From positions 1 to 11,011 of the forward strand of contig JAYPEK010000081.1 of the NCBI GenBank assembly GCA_038125725.1: a stretch of DNA of 11,011 bases, written 5' to 3'. The notes under the pieces were generated by a model. That model searched no databases and was not told the DNA's origin. It saw only the letters and a list, made by a program, of their open reading frames with translations. Within the stretch, counting starts at the first letter, position 1, and each line of letters begins with the position of its first letter. Source of the stretch: TMED8 sp038125725 (GTDB taxonomy: Bacteria > Pseudomonadota > Alphaproteobacteria > Rhodospirillales > Casp-alpha2). This document shows positions 1-6,081 of the stretch, piece by piece. Both the position numbers and the translations under genes were made by a program.

Positions 1-174
1 TGCGAACGCACAGGCACCCCGGAGCACTTCACCGCCACCCTCGTCGGTCACGCCTCCGCCCGCTCCGCCAACAGGCTCACCTACGGGCTCTACTCCGGCG
101 GTATCTCCGATGAGCAGAAGCGGAGGATTATCGATGGGGTGAGGTTGCCAGTGCCAACCGGAGCGGAAGAGTGA
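1..174 (+). CDS. Tyrosine recombinase/phage integrase, C-terminal fragment
   Basis: The reading frame is open from the first base of the window to a TGA at 172-174, giving 57 codons; the N-terminal part lies outside the window. It contains the C-terminal box of tyrosine recombinases: an LVGH motif at residues 14-17 (the second conserved His of the R-H-R-H-Y set), then a TYGLYSGG segment at residues 28-35 that carries the nucleophilic tyrosine. Two tyrosines are present (29 and 32) and I cannot tell which is catalytic. These enzymes cut and rejoin DNA at att sites to integrate or excise islands and prophages. The gene points toward the metal cluster, so the cluster may be cargo or may flank the element. 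The family call is fairly sure; the subfamily and the element type are not known. Confidence 0.8.
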   Translation, partial: CERTGTPEHFTATLVGHASARSANRLTYGLYSGGISDEQKRRIIDGVRLPVPTGAEE

Positions 175-177
175 GGT

Positions 178-193
178 AGGGACCGCCGTCCCT
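178..193. other. Small hairpin just after the integrase stop
   Basis: AGGGAC and GTCCCT form a perfect 6-bp stem around a CGCC loop, starting 4 nt after the integrase stop codon. No T-tract follows, so it is not a canonical intrinsic terminator. It could aid termination, stabilise the 3' end, or mean nothing. Confidence 0.3.
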
Positions 194-377
194 CCGACGT
201 AACCCCAACACAACACCCCGTTCGGTATCTCCATGTGAGGTATCGGGCGGGGGCAAATGAGATATTTTTTTGCACAAGGGCGGGGAGCGGATAGTCGCTG
301 CGATGCGCGGTTCTATGAACGCGTCTCTAAAGCAGCCATTCGATGGATGGGATGGAGCTGACGCCGAATCTGACCCG

Positions 378-393
378 AATCAAGTGATTGATT
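378..393. other. Perfect AT-rich hairpin (6-bp stem, 4-nt loop)
   Basis: AATCAA and TTGATT pair around GTGA, and the AT run TTAAATATATAATAA follows. The structure lies between two converging genes. It could be a weak terminator in the plus direction, a protein-binding site near the recombination site, or chance in an AT-rich patch. A TATAAT hexamer is present at 400-405 but no matching -35 sits 16-18 bp upstream. Confidence 0.3.
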
Positions 394-438
394 TAAATAT
401 ATAATAACGCCCCAGCATGCACTCTTGCGCAAGCCCCT

Positions 439-765
439 TCAGGCGGCCCGTGGCGCCGCGAGGATGACGAAGGCGCCGATGAGGCAGAGGGCCGCACCGA
501 CCAGGTCCCAGCCATCCGGCCTCTGCCCCTCGGCGGTCCACATCCAGAGCAGCGATGCGGCGATGTAGACCCCGCCATAGGCGGCGAAGGCGCGTCCGGC
601 CAAGCCCACCTCGACCTGCGCGAGGAGCCAGCCGAAGGCCGCGAGGCTCGCCACGCCCGGCAGAAGCCAGAGCGCGGAGGCGCCGCTCCGCCACCAGGCC
701 CAGACGGCAAAGCAGCCGGCGATCTCGGCCAGCGCGGCCAGCGGGTAGATCACGGCGGCCGGCAC
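439..765 (-). CDS. YnfA-family small integral membrane protein (UPF0060)
   Basis: YnfA-family proteins are about 108-residue inner-membrane proteins with four helices, related in topology to small multidrug resistance pumps; the cellular role of most members is unclear. Hallmarks seen are an LAALAEIAGCF segment in the first helix, an AAYGGVYIAASLLWMW segment in the third, and a WDLVGAALCLIGAFVIL last helix. I chose the GTG start at 765-763, one base after the merR stop, because it gives exactly 108 codons. An ATG at 804 would add 13 Pro/Thr-rich residues inside merR and looks less likely. The order merR-ynfA on one strand with essentially no gap implies co-transcription and translational coupling, so this membrane protein is probably made whenever the regulator is. 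Whether it transports metal or organic cations cannot be told. Confidence 0.85.
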   Translation of the reverse strand: MPAAVIYPLAALAEIAGCFAVWAWWRSGASALWLLPGVASLAAFGWLLAQVEVGLAGRAFAAYGGVYIAASLLWMWTAEGQRPDGWDLVGAALCLIGAFVILAAPRAA

Positions 766-766
766 G

Positions 767-1192
767 TCAGGCCCCGGTCTGGTGGTCGGCGAGGCAGGCG
801 CCATGGTCGCGCAGGACCTCGAGAACCCGGCAATCCGAGATGGTCTCCCGGCTGCATTCCCGCAGCATCCGCTTCAGTTCCGTGCGCAGCGCCTCCAGCC
901 GGGCGATCCGGGCCTCGACCTCCTTGAGCTGGCGATGCGCGATGACATCCACCTCGGCGCAGGAGCGGGAGGGGTTGTCGGAGAGGTTCAGGAGCTCGCG
1001 GATCGCTTCGAGCGTGAACCCGAGCTGGCGCGCGTGCCGGATGAAGGCGAGCCGGTCGAGGTCGGCATTGCCGTAGCGCCGCTGCCCGCCTTCGGTCCGT
1101 CCCGGCTCGGGCAGAAGCCCGATCTGCTCGTAGTATCGGATGGTCTGCACCTTGGTGCCGGTGCGCTTGGCGAGCGTGCCGATGGCGAGCAT
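767..1192 (-). CDS. MerR-family metal-responsive transcriptional regulator
   Basis: This 141-residue regulator has the MerR layout: an N-terminal winged helix-turn-helix (residues 2-40, with IRYYEQIGLLP and GGQRRYG signatures), a second DNA-binding helix pair (about 41-70), a long dimerisation helix (about 80-113) and a C-terminal metal loop. Cysteines stand at 78, 113, 121 and 133. The C78/C113 spacing of 35 is that of MerR, ZntR, CadR and PbrR, and C113-x7-C121 matches the short metal loop of the Zn/Cd/Pb/Hg sensors. An extra C-terminal CLADH tail may add a ligand. The ATG at 1192 is favoured over an upstream in-frame ATG at 1246 because an AGGAGG lies 6 nt before it. It probably activates the promoters at 1295-1325 and 3150-3180 and its own. 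Given the Zn/Cd/Pb-type ATPase nearby I favour a divalent soft metal over Cu(I); the metal itself is inferred. Confidence 0.88.
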   Translation of the reverse strand: MLAIGTLAKRTGTKVQTIRYYEQIGLLPEPGRTEGGQRRYGNADLDRLAFIRHARQLGFTLEAIRELLNLSDNPSRSCAEVDVIAHRQLKEVEARIARLEALRTELKRMLRECSRETISDCRVLEVLRDHGACLADHQTGA

Positions 1193-1198
1193 GTGGGG

Positions 1199-1204
1199 CC
1201 TCCT
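1199..1204 (-). promoter_or_regulatory. Shine-Dalgarno deciding the merR start
   Basis: AGGAGG on the minus strand, with 6 nt to the ATG at 1192. It lies inside the longer open frame that begins at 1246 and shows that the shorter protein is the natural product. Confidence 0.8.
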
Positions 1205-1209
1205 GATTG

Positions 1210-1246
1210 CTACAGCGATTGTAGGTTTTGCCATCGGCACATACAA
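1210..1246 (-). promoter_or_regulatory. merR promoter with a dyad over the -10
   Basis: On the minus strand a TTGTAT -35 (1241-1246) is separated by 17 bp from a TACAAT -10 (1218-1223; five of six consensus bases). A perfect inverted repeat CTACA-N5-TGTAG (1210-1224) covers the -10 and the likely start of transcription. A normal 17-bp spacer with an overlapping dyad suggests autorepression by MerR. The CTAC/GTAG half-sites recur in the promoter of the divergent SCO gene. Confidence 0.6.
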
Positions 1247-1294
1247 GGGTGCTCACGAATGCGTCATGACGGCTGCCCCAGTTCAAAAAAGTGC

Positions 1295-1325
1295 TTGAAC
1301 CTCTACCTACTGTAGCTTGTAGGTA
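1295..1325 (+). promoter_or_regulatory. MerR-type promoter of the SCO-PCuAC-SCO operon
   Basis: TTGAAC (1295-1300) is followed by a 19-bp spacer and a poor -10, TAGGTA (1320-1325). The over-long spacer is the mark of promoters that MerR-family activators untwist. Symmetric elements lie inside: CTAC-N5-GTAG (1303-1315), and ACCT/AGGT at the outer edges (1299-1302 and 1321-1324). The start codon of the first SCO gene follows at 1363. The divergent merR gene lies about 100 bp away. The assignment as a MerR target is inferred from geometry. Confidence 0.65.
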
Positions 1326-1362
1326 GCCGCCAAATCGAAGAATTGCGAGGCTTTCCGGGCGG

Positions 1363-1968
1363 ATGACAAGACTACAGAAAGGATTGTGGGCGGCGGTTGC
1401 CGTCGCCGCGCTCGGCGCGGGGGCACAGGCCGTGATGGAATCGCGCGCGCCGGAGGTCGCCACAAGCGCCGCGTCCTTGGTGGTGGCCGAGTTCGAATTG
1501 ACGGGCCATGACGGCGTTGTCCGCACCGAGGAGGATTTCTGGGGCAAGTGGACCCTCGTTTTTTTCGGCTTCACGAACTGCCCCGACATCTGCCCGACCA
1601 CGCTGGCGGAGATCGCGCAGGTCATGGACGACCTCGGCCCGCAGGCTGACGCGGTGCAGCCGCTCTTCATCTCGGTGGACAGCGACCGTGACCGGCCGAT
1701 GGATCTGGCCGAATACGTGCCGCTGTTTCATCCGTCGATCCTGGGCCTAACCGGCACGCCCGACCAGATCGAGGCCGCCGCCGCGTCCTTCAAGATCTTC
1801 TACGAGCGCGTGCCGGAGGAGGACGCGCCCGACGGCTACATGATGGGCCATACGAGCCAGGTCTTCCTCTTCGACCCGGATGGCGGCTTCGTGCGGCTCT
1901 ACGGCTACGGCACGCCCGCCCCGGAGATCACATCGGACCTTAGCGCGCGGATCGACGCGCGGAATTAG
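1363..1968 (+). CDS. SCO1/SenC family copper/thiol chaperone (first copy)
   Basis: SCO proteins are membrane-anchored, periplasm-facing thioredoxin-fold proteins that bind copper, assist CuA-site assembly of cytochrome c oxidase, or act as thiol-disulfide reductases. The 201-residue product has an N-terminal uncleaved-anchor-like hydrophobic segment (about 8-24) and a thioredoxin fold starting near residue 42. Its metal site is complete: CPDIC (C73, C77) after an LVFFGFTNC strand, and H163 in GHTSQVFLFD. The start ATG has only a modest Shine-Dalgarno (GAGG at 1347-1350). It is the first gene after the MerR-type promoter and is followed 36 nt later by the PCu(A)C gene. No oxidase subunit gene is in view, so a role in periplasmic copper buffering or stress-time CuA maturation is an inference. 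Confidence 0.92.
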   Translation: MTRLQKGLWAAVAVAALGAGAQAVMESRAPEVATSAASLVVAEFELTGHDGVVRTEEDFWGKWTLVFFGFTNCPDICPTTLAEIAQVMDDLGPQADAVQPLFISVDSDRDRPMDLAEYVPLFHPSILGLTGTPDQIEAAAASFKIFYERVPEEDAPDGYMMGHTSQVFLFDPDGGFVRLYGYGTPAPEITSDLSARIDARN

Positions 1969-2004
1969 AGTTCTCAAGGATGCCCCAAATGACATGGAGA
2001 CGAA

Positions 2005-2466
2005 ATGTTGAATAGATTTTCACGCGCCGCGTTGGTTCTTGGCCTTTTCGCTGTCGCGCCCCCCGTCCTCGCCGGCGGGGAGGACGTTGTGGTCGAAGAC
2101 GCCTGGTCGCGTGCCTCGATCGGGACGGGCCGACCCGGCGTCGCCTACATGACGCTGCGCAACACCGGGGCTGAACCGGTCGTGGTGACCGGCCTGCGCA
2201 CCGATCTCGCGATGATGCCGCTGATCCATTCGACCACCACCGATGCGCAGGGCGTCACCCGCATGTCGCATATGGAGGCGGTGGAGATCGCCGCGGGCGA
2301 GGCCGTCGCGCTCGCGCCCGGCGGATTGCACGTCATGCTCATGGACCTTCAGCGGCCGATGGTCGAGGGCGAGAGCTACACCCTGTCGGTGATCTTCGCC
2401 GACGGGACGGAGGCAACGGTCGACGTGCCGATCCTCGGCATCGCGGCGCGGGGGCCGGCGAACTGA
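2005..2466 (+). CDS. PCu(A)C periplasmic copper chaperone
   Basis: PCu(A)C proteins (DUF461) carry Cu(I) in the periplasm and pass it to SCO proteins and to the CuA site of cytochrome oxidase. The 153-residue product has a signal peptide ending near VLAGG (about residues 1-24) and a cupredoxin-like domain. The family's copper motif H(M)X10MX21HXM is present exactly, with H75, M87, H109 and M111. The start has a GGAG at 1996-1999. The stop TGA overlaps the ATG of the next SCO gene by one base (TGATG), so the two are translationally coupled. Being placed between two SCO genes fits the known chaperone partnership. Confidence 0.92.
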   Translation: MLNRFSRAALVLGLFAVAPPVLAGGEDVVVEDAWSRASIGTGRPGVAYMTLRNTGAEPVVVTGLRTDLAMMPLIHSTTTDAQGVTRMSHMEAVEIAAGEAVALAPGGLHVMLMDLQRPMVEGESYTLSVIFADGTEATVDVPILGIAARGPAN

Positions 2467-3098
2467 TGCGGCGGCGCGCGCTCCTGCAATACGGCGCGCT
2501 CGGTTTCGGCGTCGCCGCGGCCACGCTCTTCGCGGGCTGGTGGCAGGTCGACGGCCCCGGCGCGCCGGACACCGCCACGGGCGACGGGCGTCCGCTGCCG
2601 CTCACCGCGATGGACTTCGCCCTCACCGACCACGAAGGACAGCCGGTCGGGCCGGAGACGCTGCTCGGCCGTGCCTCGCTCGTCTTCTTCGGTTTCACCT
2701 GGTGCCCCCAGGTCTGCCCGACCACGCTCGCCGACATCTCGCACTGGCTCGACGGTCTTGGGGACGAAGCAGATGCGCTCGACGTCGTACTGATCACCGT
2801 CGATCCGGAGCGGGATACCATTGACGCGATGGCCGAGTATATCGGCTATTTCCATCCGCAGGTCCGCGGCTGGTCCGGCAGCCCGGCAGAGATCGCGCGC
2901 GCGGCGGACGGCTTCCGGGTGCGTTATGAGAAAGTATCCCTCGAAGGTGGCAATTACACGATGGACCACACCGCGGGCGTGTTCCTGTTCGATGCCGAAG
3001 GCGCGTTCGTCAGCATCATCGACTACCACGAGCCCCGCGACTTCGCGCTGCCGAAGATCCGCCGCGCGATGGCCGCACCTGACGGAGCCACCGGCTGA
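2466..3098 (+). CDS. SCO1/SenC family protein (second copy)
   Basis: This is a second SCO paralogue, 210 residues, with an arginine-led N terminus (MRRR) and a hydrophobic segment (about 8-26) that can serve as signal or anchor. The copper/thiol ligands are all there: CPQVC (C80, C84) and H168 in MDHTAGVFLFD. It shares the LVFFGFT and CPTTLA signatures with the first copy but differs clearly elsewhere, so it is not a recent duplication. It overlaps the PCu(A)C stop by one base. Two adjacent in-frame stops (TGA TAG) close it, and an 18-bp palindrome begins 3 bases after the TGA. The two SCO copies may divide labour, for instance copper transfer against CuA disulfide reduction; this is speculation. 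Confidence 0.92.
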   Translation: MRRRALLQYGALGFGVAAATLFAGWWQVDGPGAPDTATGDGRPLPLTAMDFALTDHEGQPVGPETLLGRASLVFFGFTWCPQVCPTTLADISHWLDGLGDEADALDVVLITVDPERDTIDAMAEYIGYFHPQVRGWSGSPAEIARAADGFRVRYEKVSLEGGNYTMDHTAGVFLFDAEGAFVSIIDYHEPRDFALPKIRRAMAAPDGATG

Positions 3099-3100
3099 TA

Positions 3101-3118
3101 GCCGCTGCCGGCAGCGGC
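3101..3118. terminator. 18-bp perfect palindrome after the second SCO gene
   Basis: GCCGCTGCC and its exact reverse complement GGCAGCGGC abut with no separate loop, just after the tandem stops of the second SCO gene and 32 bp before the MerR-type promoter of the ATPase. No T-run follows, so it is not a textbook terminator. It may attenuate read-through or protect the SCO operon mRNA 3' end. Confidence 0.45.
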
Positions 3119-3149
3119 CTGCCGCCATACGAAGTGGCGCAGGCAGCAC

Positions 3150-3180
3150 TTGAAGCTACAGTTGCTGCAGGTCTTATGTT
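3150..3180 (+). promoter_or_regulatory. MerR-type promoter of the P-type ATPase gene
   Basis: TTGAAG (3150-3155), a 19-bp spacer, then TATGTT (3175-3180). Centred in the spacer is CTACAG-TTG-CTGCAG (3156-3170), an inverted repeat with one mismatch. The 19-bp spacing with a central dyad is the classical MerR/ZntR/CadR/CueR layout. It resembles the promoter at 1295-1325, but the dyad is better and the -10 stronger. The ATPase ATG follows at 3215 with a GGAG at 3204-3207. Confidence 0.8.
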
Positions 3181-3214
3181 TATGCCCGAACCGGAAGAAT
3201 AACGGAGAATCACC

Positions 3215-5509
3215 ATGGCCGACGGGAGCACAGAACTACGCGAATGGCGCGTGACGGGCATGGATTGCGGGTCCTGCGCCGCCAAGGTGCGCGGCGCGGT
3301 CGAGCGCCTGCCGGGCGTGGCGGATGTCGATGTGGCACTTATGGCCGAGCGGCTGCGTCTGACGCTCGACGAGCGTCAGACCTCTCCCGAAAGCATCGAG
3401 AAAGCCGTTCGCGGGGTCGGGTTCGGCATTGCGGCAAAGGGAGCGCAACCAGAGAAGCCCAAGGGTGGCTTCGTCCTGCCCGATGGTGCGTTTCCCCTGG
3501 CCGCGGAAGCCCCGGACCCCAAGGGCGAGCCTGCGGAAGACGCCGCAGAGCAGCCGCAGGAGGCACCGACGCCGTCCTGGTATCAGACAGCGAAGGGGCA
3601 GCTCGTGATCGGCACAGGGGCCCTTCTGGCGGCAGCCTGGGCATCTCGCTTCGCGTTTCCCGCGGATATCGCCCATTGGGCCTTCATCCTTGCGACCCTG
3701 ATCGGACTCGTCCCCGTGGCGCAGCGCGCGTTCGCCATGGCGCGGGCAAGGATGCCCTTCACGATCGAGATGCTGATGACGATCGCCGCTGGCGGCGCGC
3801 TGGTGATCGGCGAGGCAGAAGAGGCCGCGCTGGTCGTCTTTCTCTTCGCGGTGGGCGAGTTGCTGGAAGGGGTCGCGGCCGGCAAGGCGCGCGACAGCAT
3901 CCGGGCACTCTCGAAGCTCGTGCCGAAGACGGCGCAGCTCGAGGTGGGTGGCAAGATCCGTGAGGTCCCGGCGGAGCGGCTCCAGGTCGGCCAGGTCGTT
4001 CAGGTCCGCCCCGGTGACAGGGTGCCCTGTGACGGCGAGGTGATCGATGGCACCTCGGGTGTCGACGAGAGCCCGGTGACGGGCGAGAGTGTCCCGAGCC
4101 TCAAGGAGCCGGGCGCGGAGGTCTTCGCCGGGTCGATCAACGCGGAGGCGCTCTTGCGCGTGCGAGTCACGAAGGCAGCCGACGACAACACCATCGCTCG
4201 CATCGTCCGCCTCGTGGAGGAAGCCGAGAGCGCCCGCGCCCCGACCGAGCGCTTCATCGACCGGTTCAGCCGGGTCTACATGCCCGCCGTCGTCGGAGCC
4301 GCAGTCCTCGTCGCCGTCGTTCCGCCGCTGGCCTTCGGGCTGGCCTGGGGCGACTGGGTCTACCGCGCCTTGGCGCTTCTGCTGATCGGCTGCCCCTGCG
4401 CGCTGGTCATCTCGGTGCCGGCCTCGATCACTTCGGCGCTCTCCACGGGGGCCCGCAACGGCCTGCTGATGAAGGGCGGCGCCGTGATCGAGGCCGCGGC
4501 CCGCACGACCCATGTGGCATTCGACAAGACCGGAACCCTCACCCACGGCAAGCCCCGTGTCACCGACATCACGGCTCTTTCGGGAAGCGTGGACGAACTT
4601 CTGTCCCTCGCCGCCGGGGTCGAGAGCGGTGCGAGCCACCCGCTCGGACAGGCAATATGCGCAGAGGCAGAGCGGCGCGGCGTGGATGCGGCAGCAACGA
4701 CCGGCGGCCACGCGCTGCCCGGCAAGGGGGCGGAAGCCGCCATCGACGGCGTGACCGTCAGCGTGGGCTCCCCGCGGCTTGCGGATGAGCGTGGCGCGCT
4801 CACGAACGACCTGCGGACCTGCGTGGCGGCACTGGAAGCCGGGGGCAAGACGGTGGTCATCGTGTTGCGCGATGACGTGCCCCAGGGCCTCATTGCGCTC
4901 AGGGACGAGCCGCGCGCCGATGCGGCCGTCGCCGTGGCGCAACTCCGCACGCTTGGCATCTCATCCGTGATGCTGACCGGGGACAACAAACGCACGGCGC
5001 AGGCCATCGCCGAAGGGCTTGGGATCGCGCATCACTCCGAACTCATGCCGGAAGACAAGGTGACGGCGATCCGTGATCTGACGTCCGACGCACGCGTGAT
5101 GATGATCGGCGATGGGATCAACGATGCACCCGCGCTTGCCGCCGCCCATGTCGGCGTCGCCATGGGCTCGGGCACCGATGTCGCGCTGGAGACGGCCGAC
5201 GCGGCGATCCTGCGCAATCGCGTGACCGATGTGGCGAGCAAGATCCGCCTCGCCCGCGCGACCATGACAAACATTCGCCAGAACATCGCCATCGCACTCG
5301 GGTTGAAGGCGGTCTTCCTCGTGACCACCCTGCTCGGGATCACCGGCCTCTGGATCGCAATCCTCGCAGACACGGGCGCCACAGTACTGGTAACGATGAA
5401 CGCCCTCCGGCTGCTGTTCTTCCGGCCCTCCGTGGCGATCGACACGCCGCAACATGCGAGCCATGACAACGGAAACACGCGCTCCGACCGCGTATCCGCA
5501 ACGACTTGA
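3215..5509 (+). CDS. zntA: Heavy-metal P1B-type ATPase (Zn/Cd/Pb exporter, ZntA/CadA-like)
   Basis: The 764-residue inner-membrane pump expels divalent soft metals using ATP. In order: one N-terminal HMA domain with GMDCGSC (C18, C21); a Pro/Glu-rich linker (about 76-121); the first four membrane helices (about 125-220); the actuator with TGES (289-292); the CPC metal motif (393-395); the phosphorylated D437 in DKTGTLT; the HP motif (475-476); GDGINDAPA (632-640); and two final helices. K698 in the seventh helix and D719 in ADTGATVLVT in the eighth have the 21-residue spacing known for K693/D714 in E. coli ZntA. This marks the Zn/Cd/Pb (P1B-2) class rather than copper pumps. The HMA Asp before the Cys pair (D17) fits the same class. 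It has its own MerR-type promoter, and a DUF411 gene follows 12 nt downstream. Confidence 0.93.
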   Translation: MADGSTELREWRVTGMDCGSCAAKVRGAVERLPGVADVDVALMAERLRLTLDERQTSPESIEKAVRGVGFGIAAKGAQPEKPKGGFVLPDGAFPLAAEAPDPKGEPAEDAAEQPQEAPTPSWYQTAKGQLVIGTGALLAAAWASRFAFPADIAHWAFILATLIGLVPVAQRAFAMARARMPFTIEMLMTIAAGGALVIGEAEEAALVVFLFAVGELLEGVAAGKARDSIRALSKLVPKTAQLEVGGKIREVPAERLQVGQVVQVRPGDRVPCDGEVIDGTSGVDESPVTGESVPSLKEPGAEVFAGSINAEALLRVRVTKAADDNTIARIVRLVEEAESARAPTERFIDRFSRVYMPAVVGAAVLVAVVPPLAFGLAWGDWVYRALALLLIGCPCALVISVPASITSALSTGARNGLLMKGGAVIEAAARTTHVAFDKTGTLTHGKPRVTDITALSGSVDELLSLAAGVESGASHPLGQAICAEAERRGVDAAATTGGHALPGKGAEAAIDGVTVSVGSPRLADERGALTNDLRTCVAALEAGGKTVVIVLRDDVPQGLIALRDEPRADAAVAVAQLRTLGISSVMLTGDNKRTAQAIAEGLGIAHHSELMPEDKVTAIRDLTSDARVMMIGDGINDAPALAAAHVGVAMGSGTDVALETADAAILRNRVTDVASKIRLARATMTNIRQNIAIALGLKAVFLVTTLLGITGLWIAILADTGATVLVTMNALRLLFFRPSVAIDTPQHASHDNGNTRSDRVSATT

Positions 5510-5521
5510 AAGGATATATTC

Positions 5522-5989
5522 ATGACCCTCACCAGACGTGCCCTGCTGGCGATTACCGCGAGCTTCGCTGCCACCGTTCCCCTTCCAGGAATGGCCCAGA
5601 CTGCGCCCGCAATCCACGTGCTGAAGGACCCGAACTGTGGGTGCTGCACTGCCTGGATCGATATCCTGAAAGAAGACGGATTCACCGTCACTACCGAGCG
5701 CAGTTTCGGCACCCTCCTGATCCGGCACAAACTCGAGAACGGCATCCCCCAGAATATAACCTCCTGCCACACCGGTGAGATCGAGGGCTATTTCATCGAG
5801 GGCCACGTCCCGCCCGCCGACATTCGACGGCTGCTGTCCGAGCGCCCCGATGCTGTCGGTCTTGCGGTGCCCGGCATGCCCTACGGTTCGCCAGGCATGG
5901 GCCTGGAAGAGAGCCGCGAGGCCTACGATGTGTTCCTGATCCGGCACGACGGCAGCACCGAGGTGTTCACGCGCTACGAGGCTGCATGA
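5522..5989 (+). CDS. DUF411 exported cysteine-rich metal-associated protein
   Basis: This 155-residue protein belongs to the DUF411 family, small secreted proteins found beside metal-resistance genes. The N terminus (RRALLAITASF, then AQ near residue 26) is a signal peptide that could use the Sec or the Tat route. The family's CGCC cluster (C39, C41, C42) follows a strand beginning IHVLKDPN. Further potential ligands are C82-H83, H95 and M119/M126 in the PGMPYGSPGM motif. It starts 12 nt after the ATPase stop with an AAAGG Shine-Dalgarno and is surely co-transcribed with it. A role in binding exported metal in the periplasm is plausible but unproven, and no reaction is known to me. No clear terminator follows before the convergent rhodanese gene. 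Confidence 0.9.
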   Translation: MTLTRRALLAITASFAATVPLPGMAQTAPAIHVLKDPNCGCCTAWIDILKEDGFTVTTERSFGTLLIRHKLENGIPQNITSCHTGEIEGYFIEGHVPPADIRRLLSERPDAVGLAVPGMPYGSPGMGLEESREAYDVFLIRHDGSTEVFTRYEAA

Positions 5990-6081
5990 CCTTCCCTGGT
6001 TTGGTCGTGTCACCGCCCCTCACCACTCGGACACATGTACTTGTCGCCGCGGCATGAACTCCCAGGCGCGGTTCGCGGTGG

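Larger units (their letters stand above)
175..438. other. Gene-free region between the integrase and ynfA
   Basis: No convincing coding frame is seen. The stretch separates the integrase (plus) from the convergent ynfA gene (minus) and is more AT-rich than its surroundings, above all at 378-407. It holds a hairpin at 178-193, a hairpin at 378-393 followed by an AT-rich run, and a 10-bp palindrome (CTTGCGCAAG, 424-433) just beyond the ynfA stop. As integrase-flanking DNA it could contain an att site, but no tRNA gene or obvious duplicated core is visible. Confidence 0.5.

Noticed and set aside
1193..1246. 18-codon N-terminal extension of MerR to the ATG at 1246
   Set aside because: The extension covers the predicted promoter and Shine-Dalgarno, and MerR proteins normally begin at the first helix (MLAIGTLAK).
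750..1670. 306-codon minus-strand frame across merR and the first SCO gene
   Set aside because: It crosses two divergent real genes and their promoter region in a shadow frame.
3177..3203. Short open frame before the ATPase as a possible leader peptide
   Set aside because: It overlaps the predicted -10 and the transcription start, so the message would not contain its first codon.
3236..4942. 568-codon open frame on the minus strand inside the ATPase gene
   Set aside because: It is antisense to a complete P1B ATPase with every catalytic motif. It is rich in Arg/His/Gly as expected of a GC-driven shadow frame and has no recognisable domain.
4961..6013. 350-codon minus-strand frame across the end of the ATPase and DUF411
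   Set aside because: It is antisense to two recognised genes and shows no motif or credible start signal.
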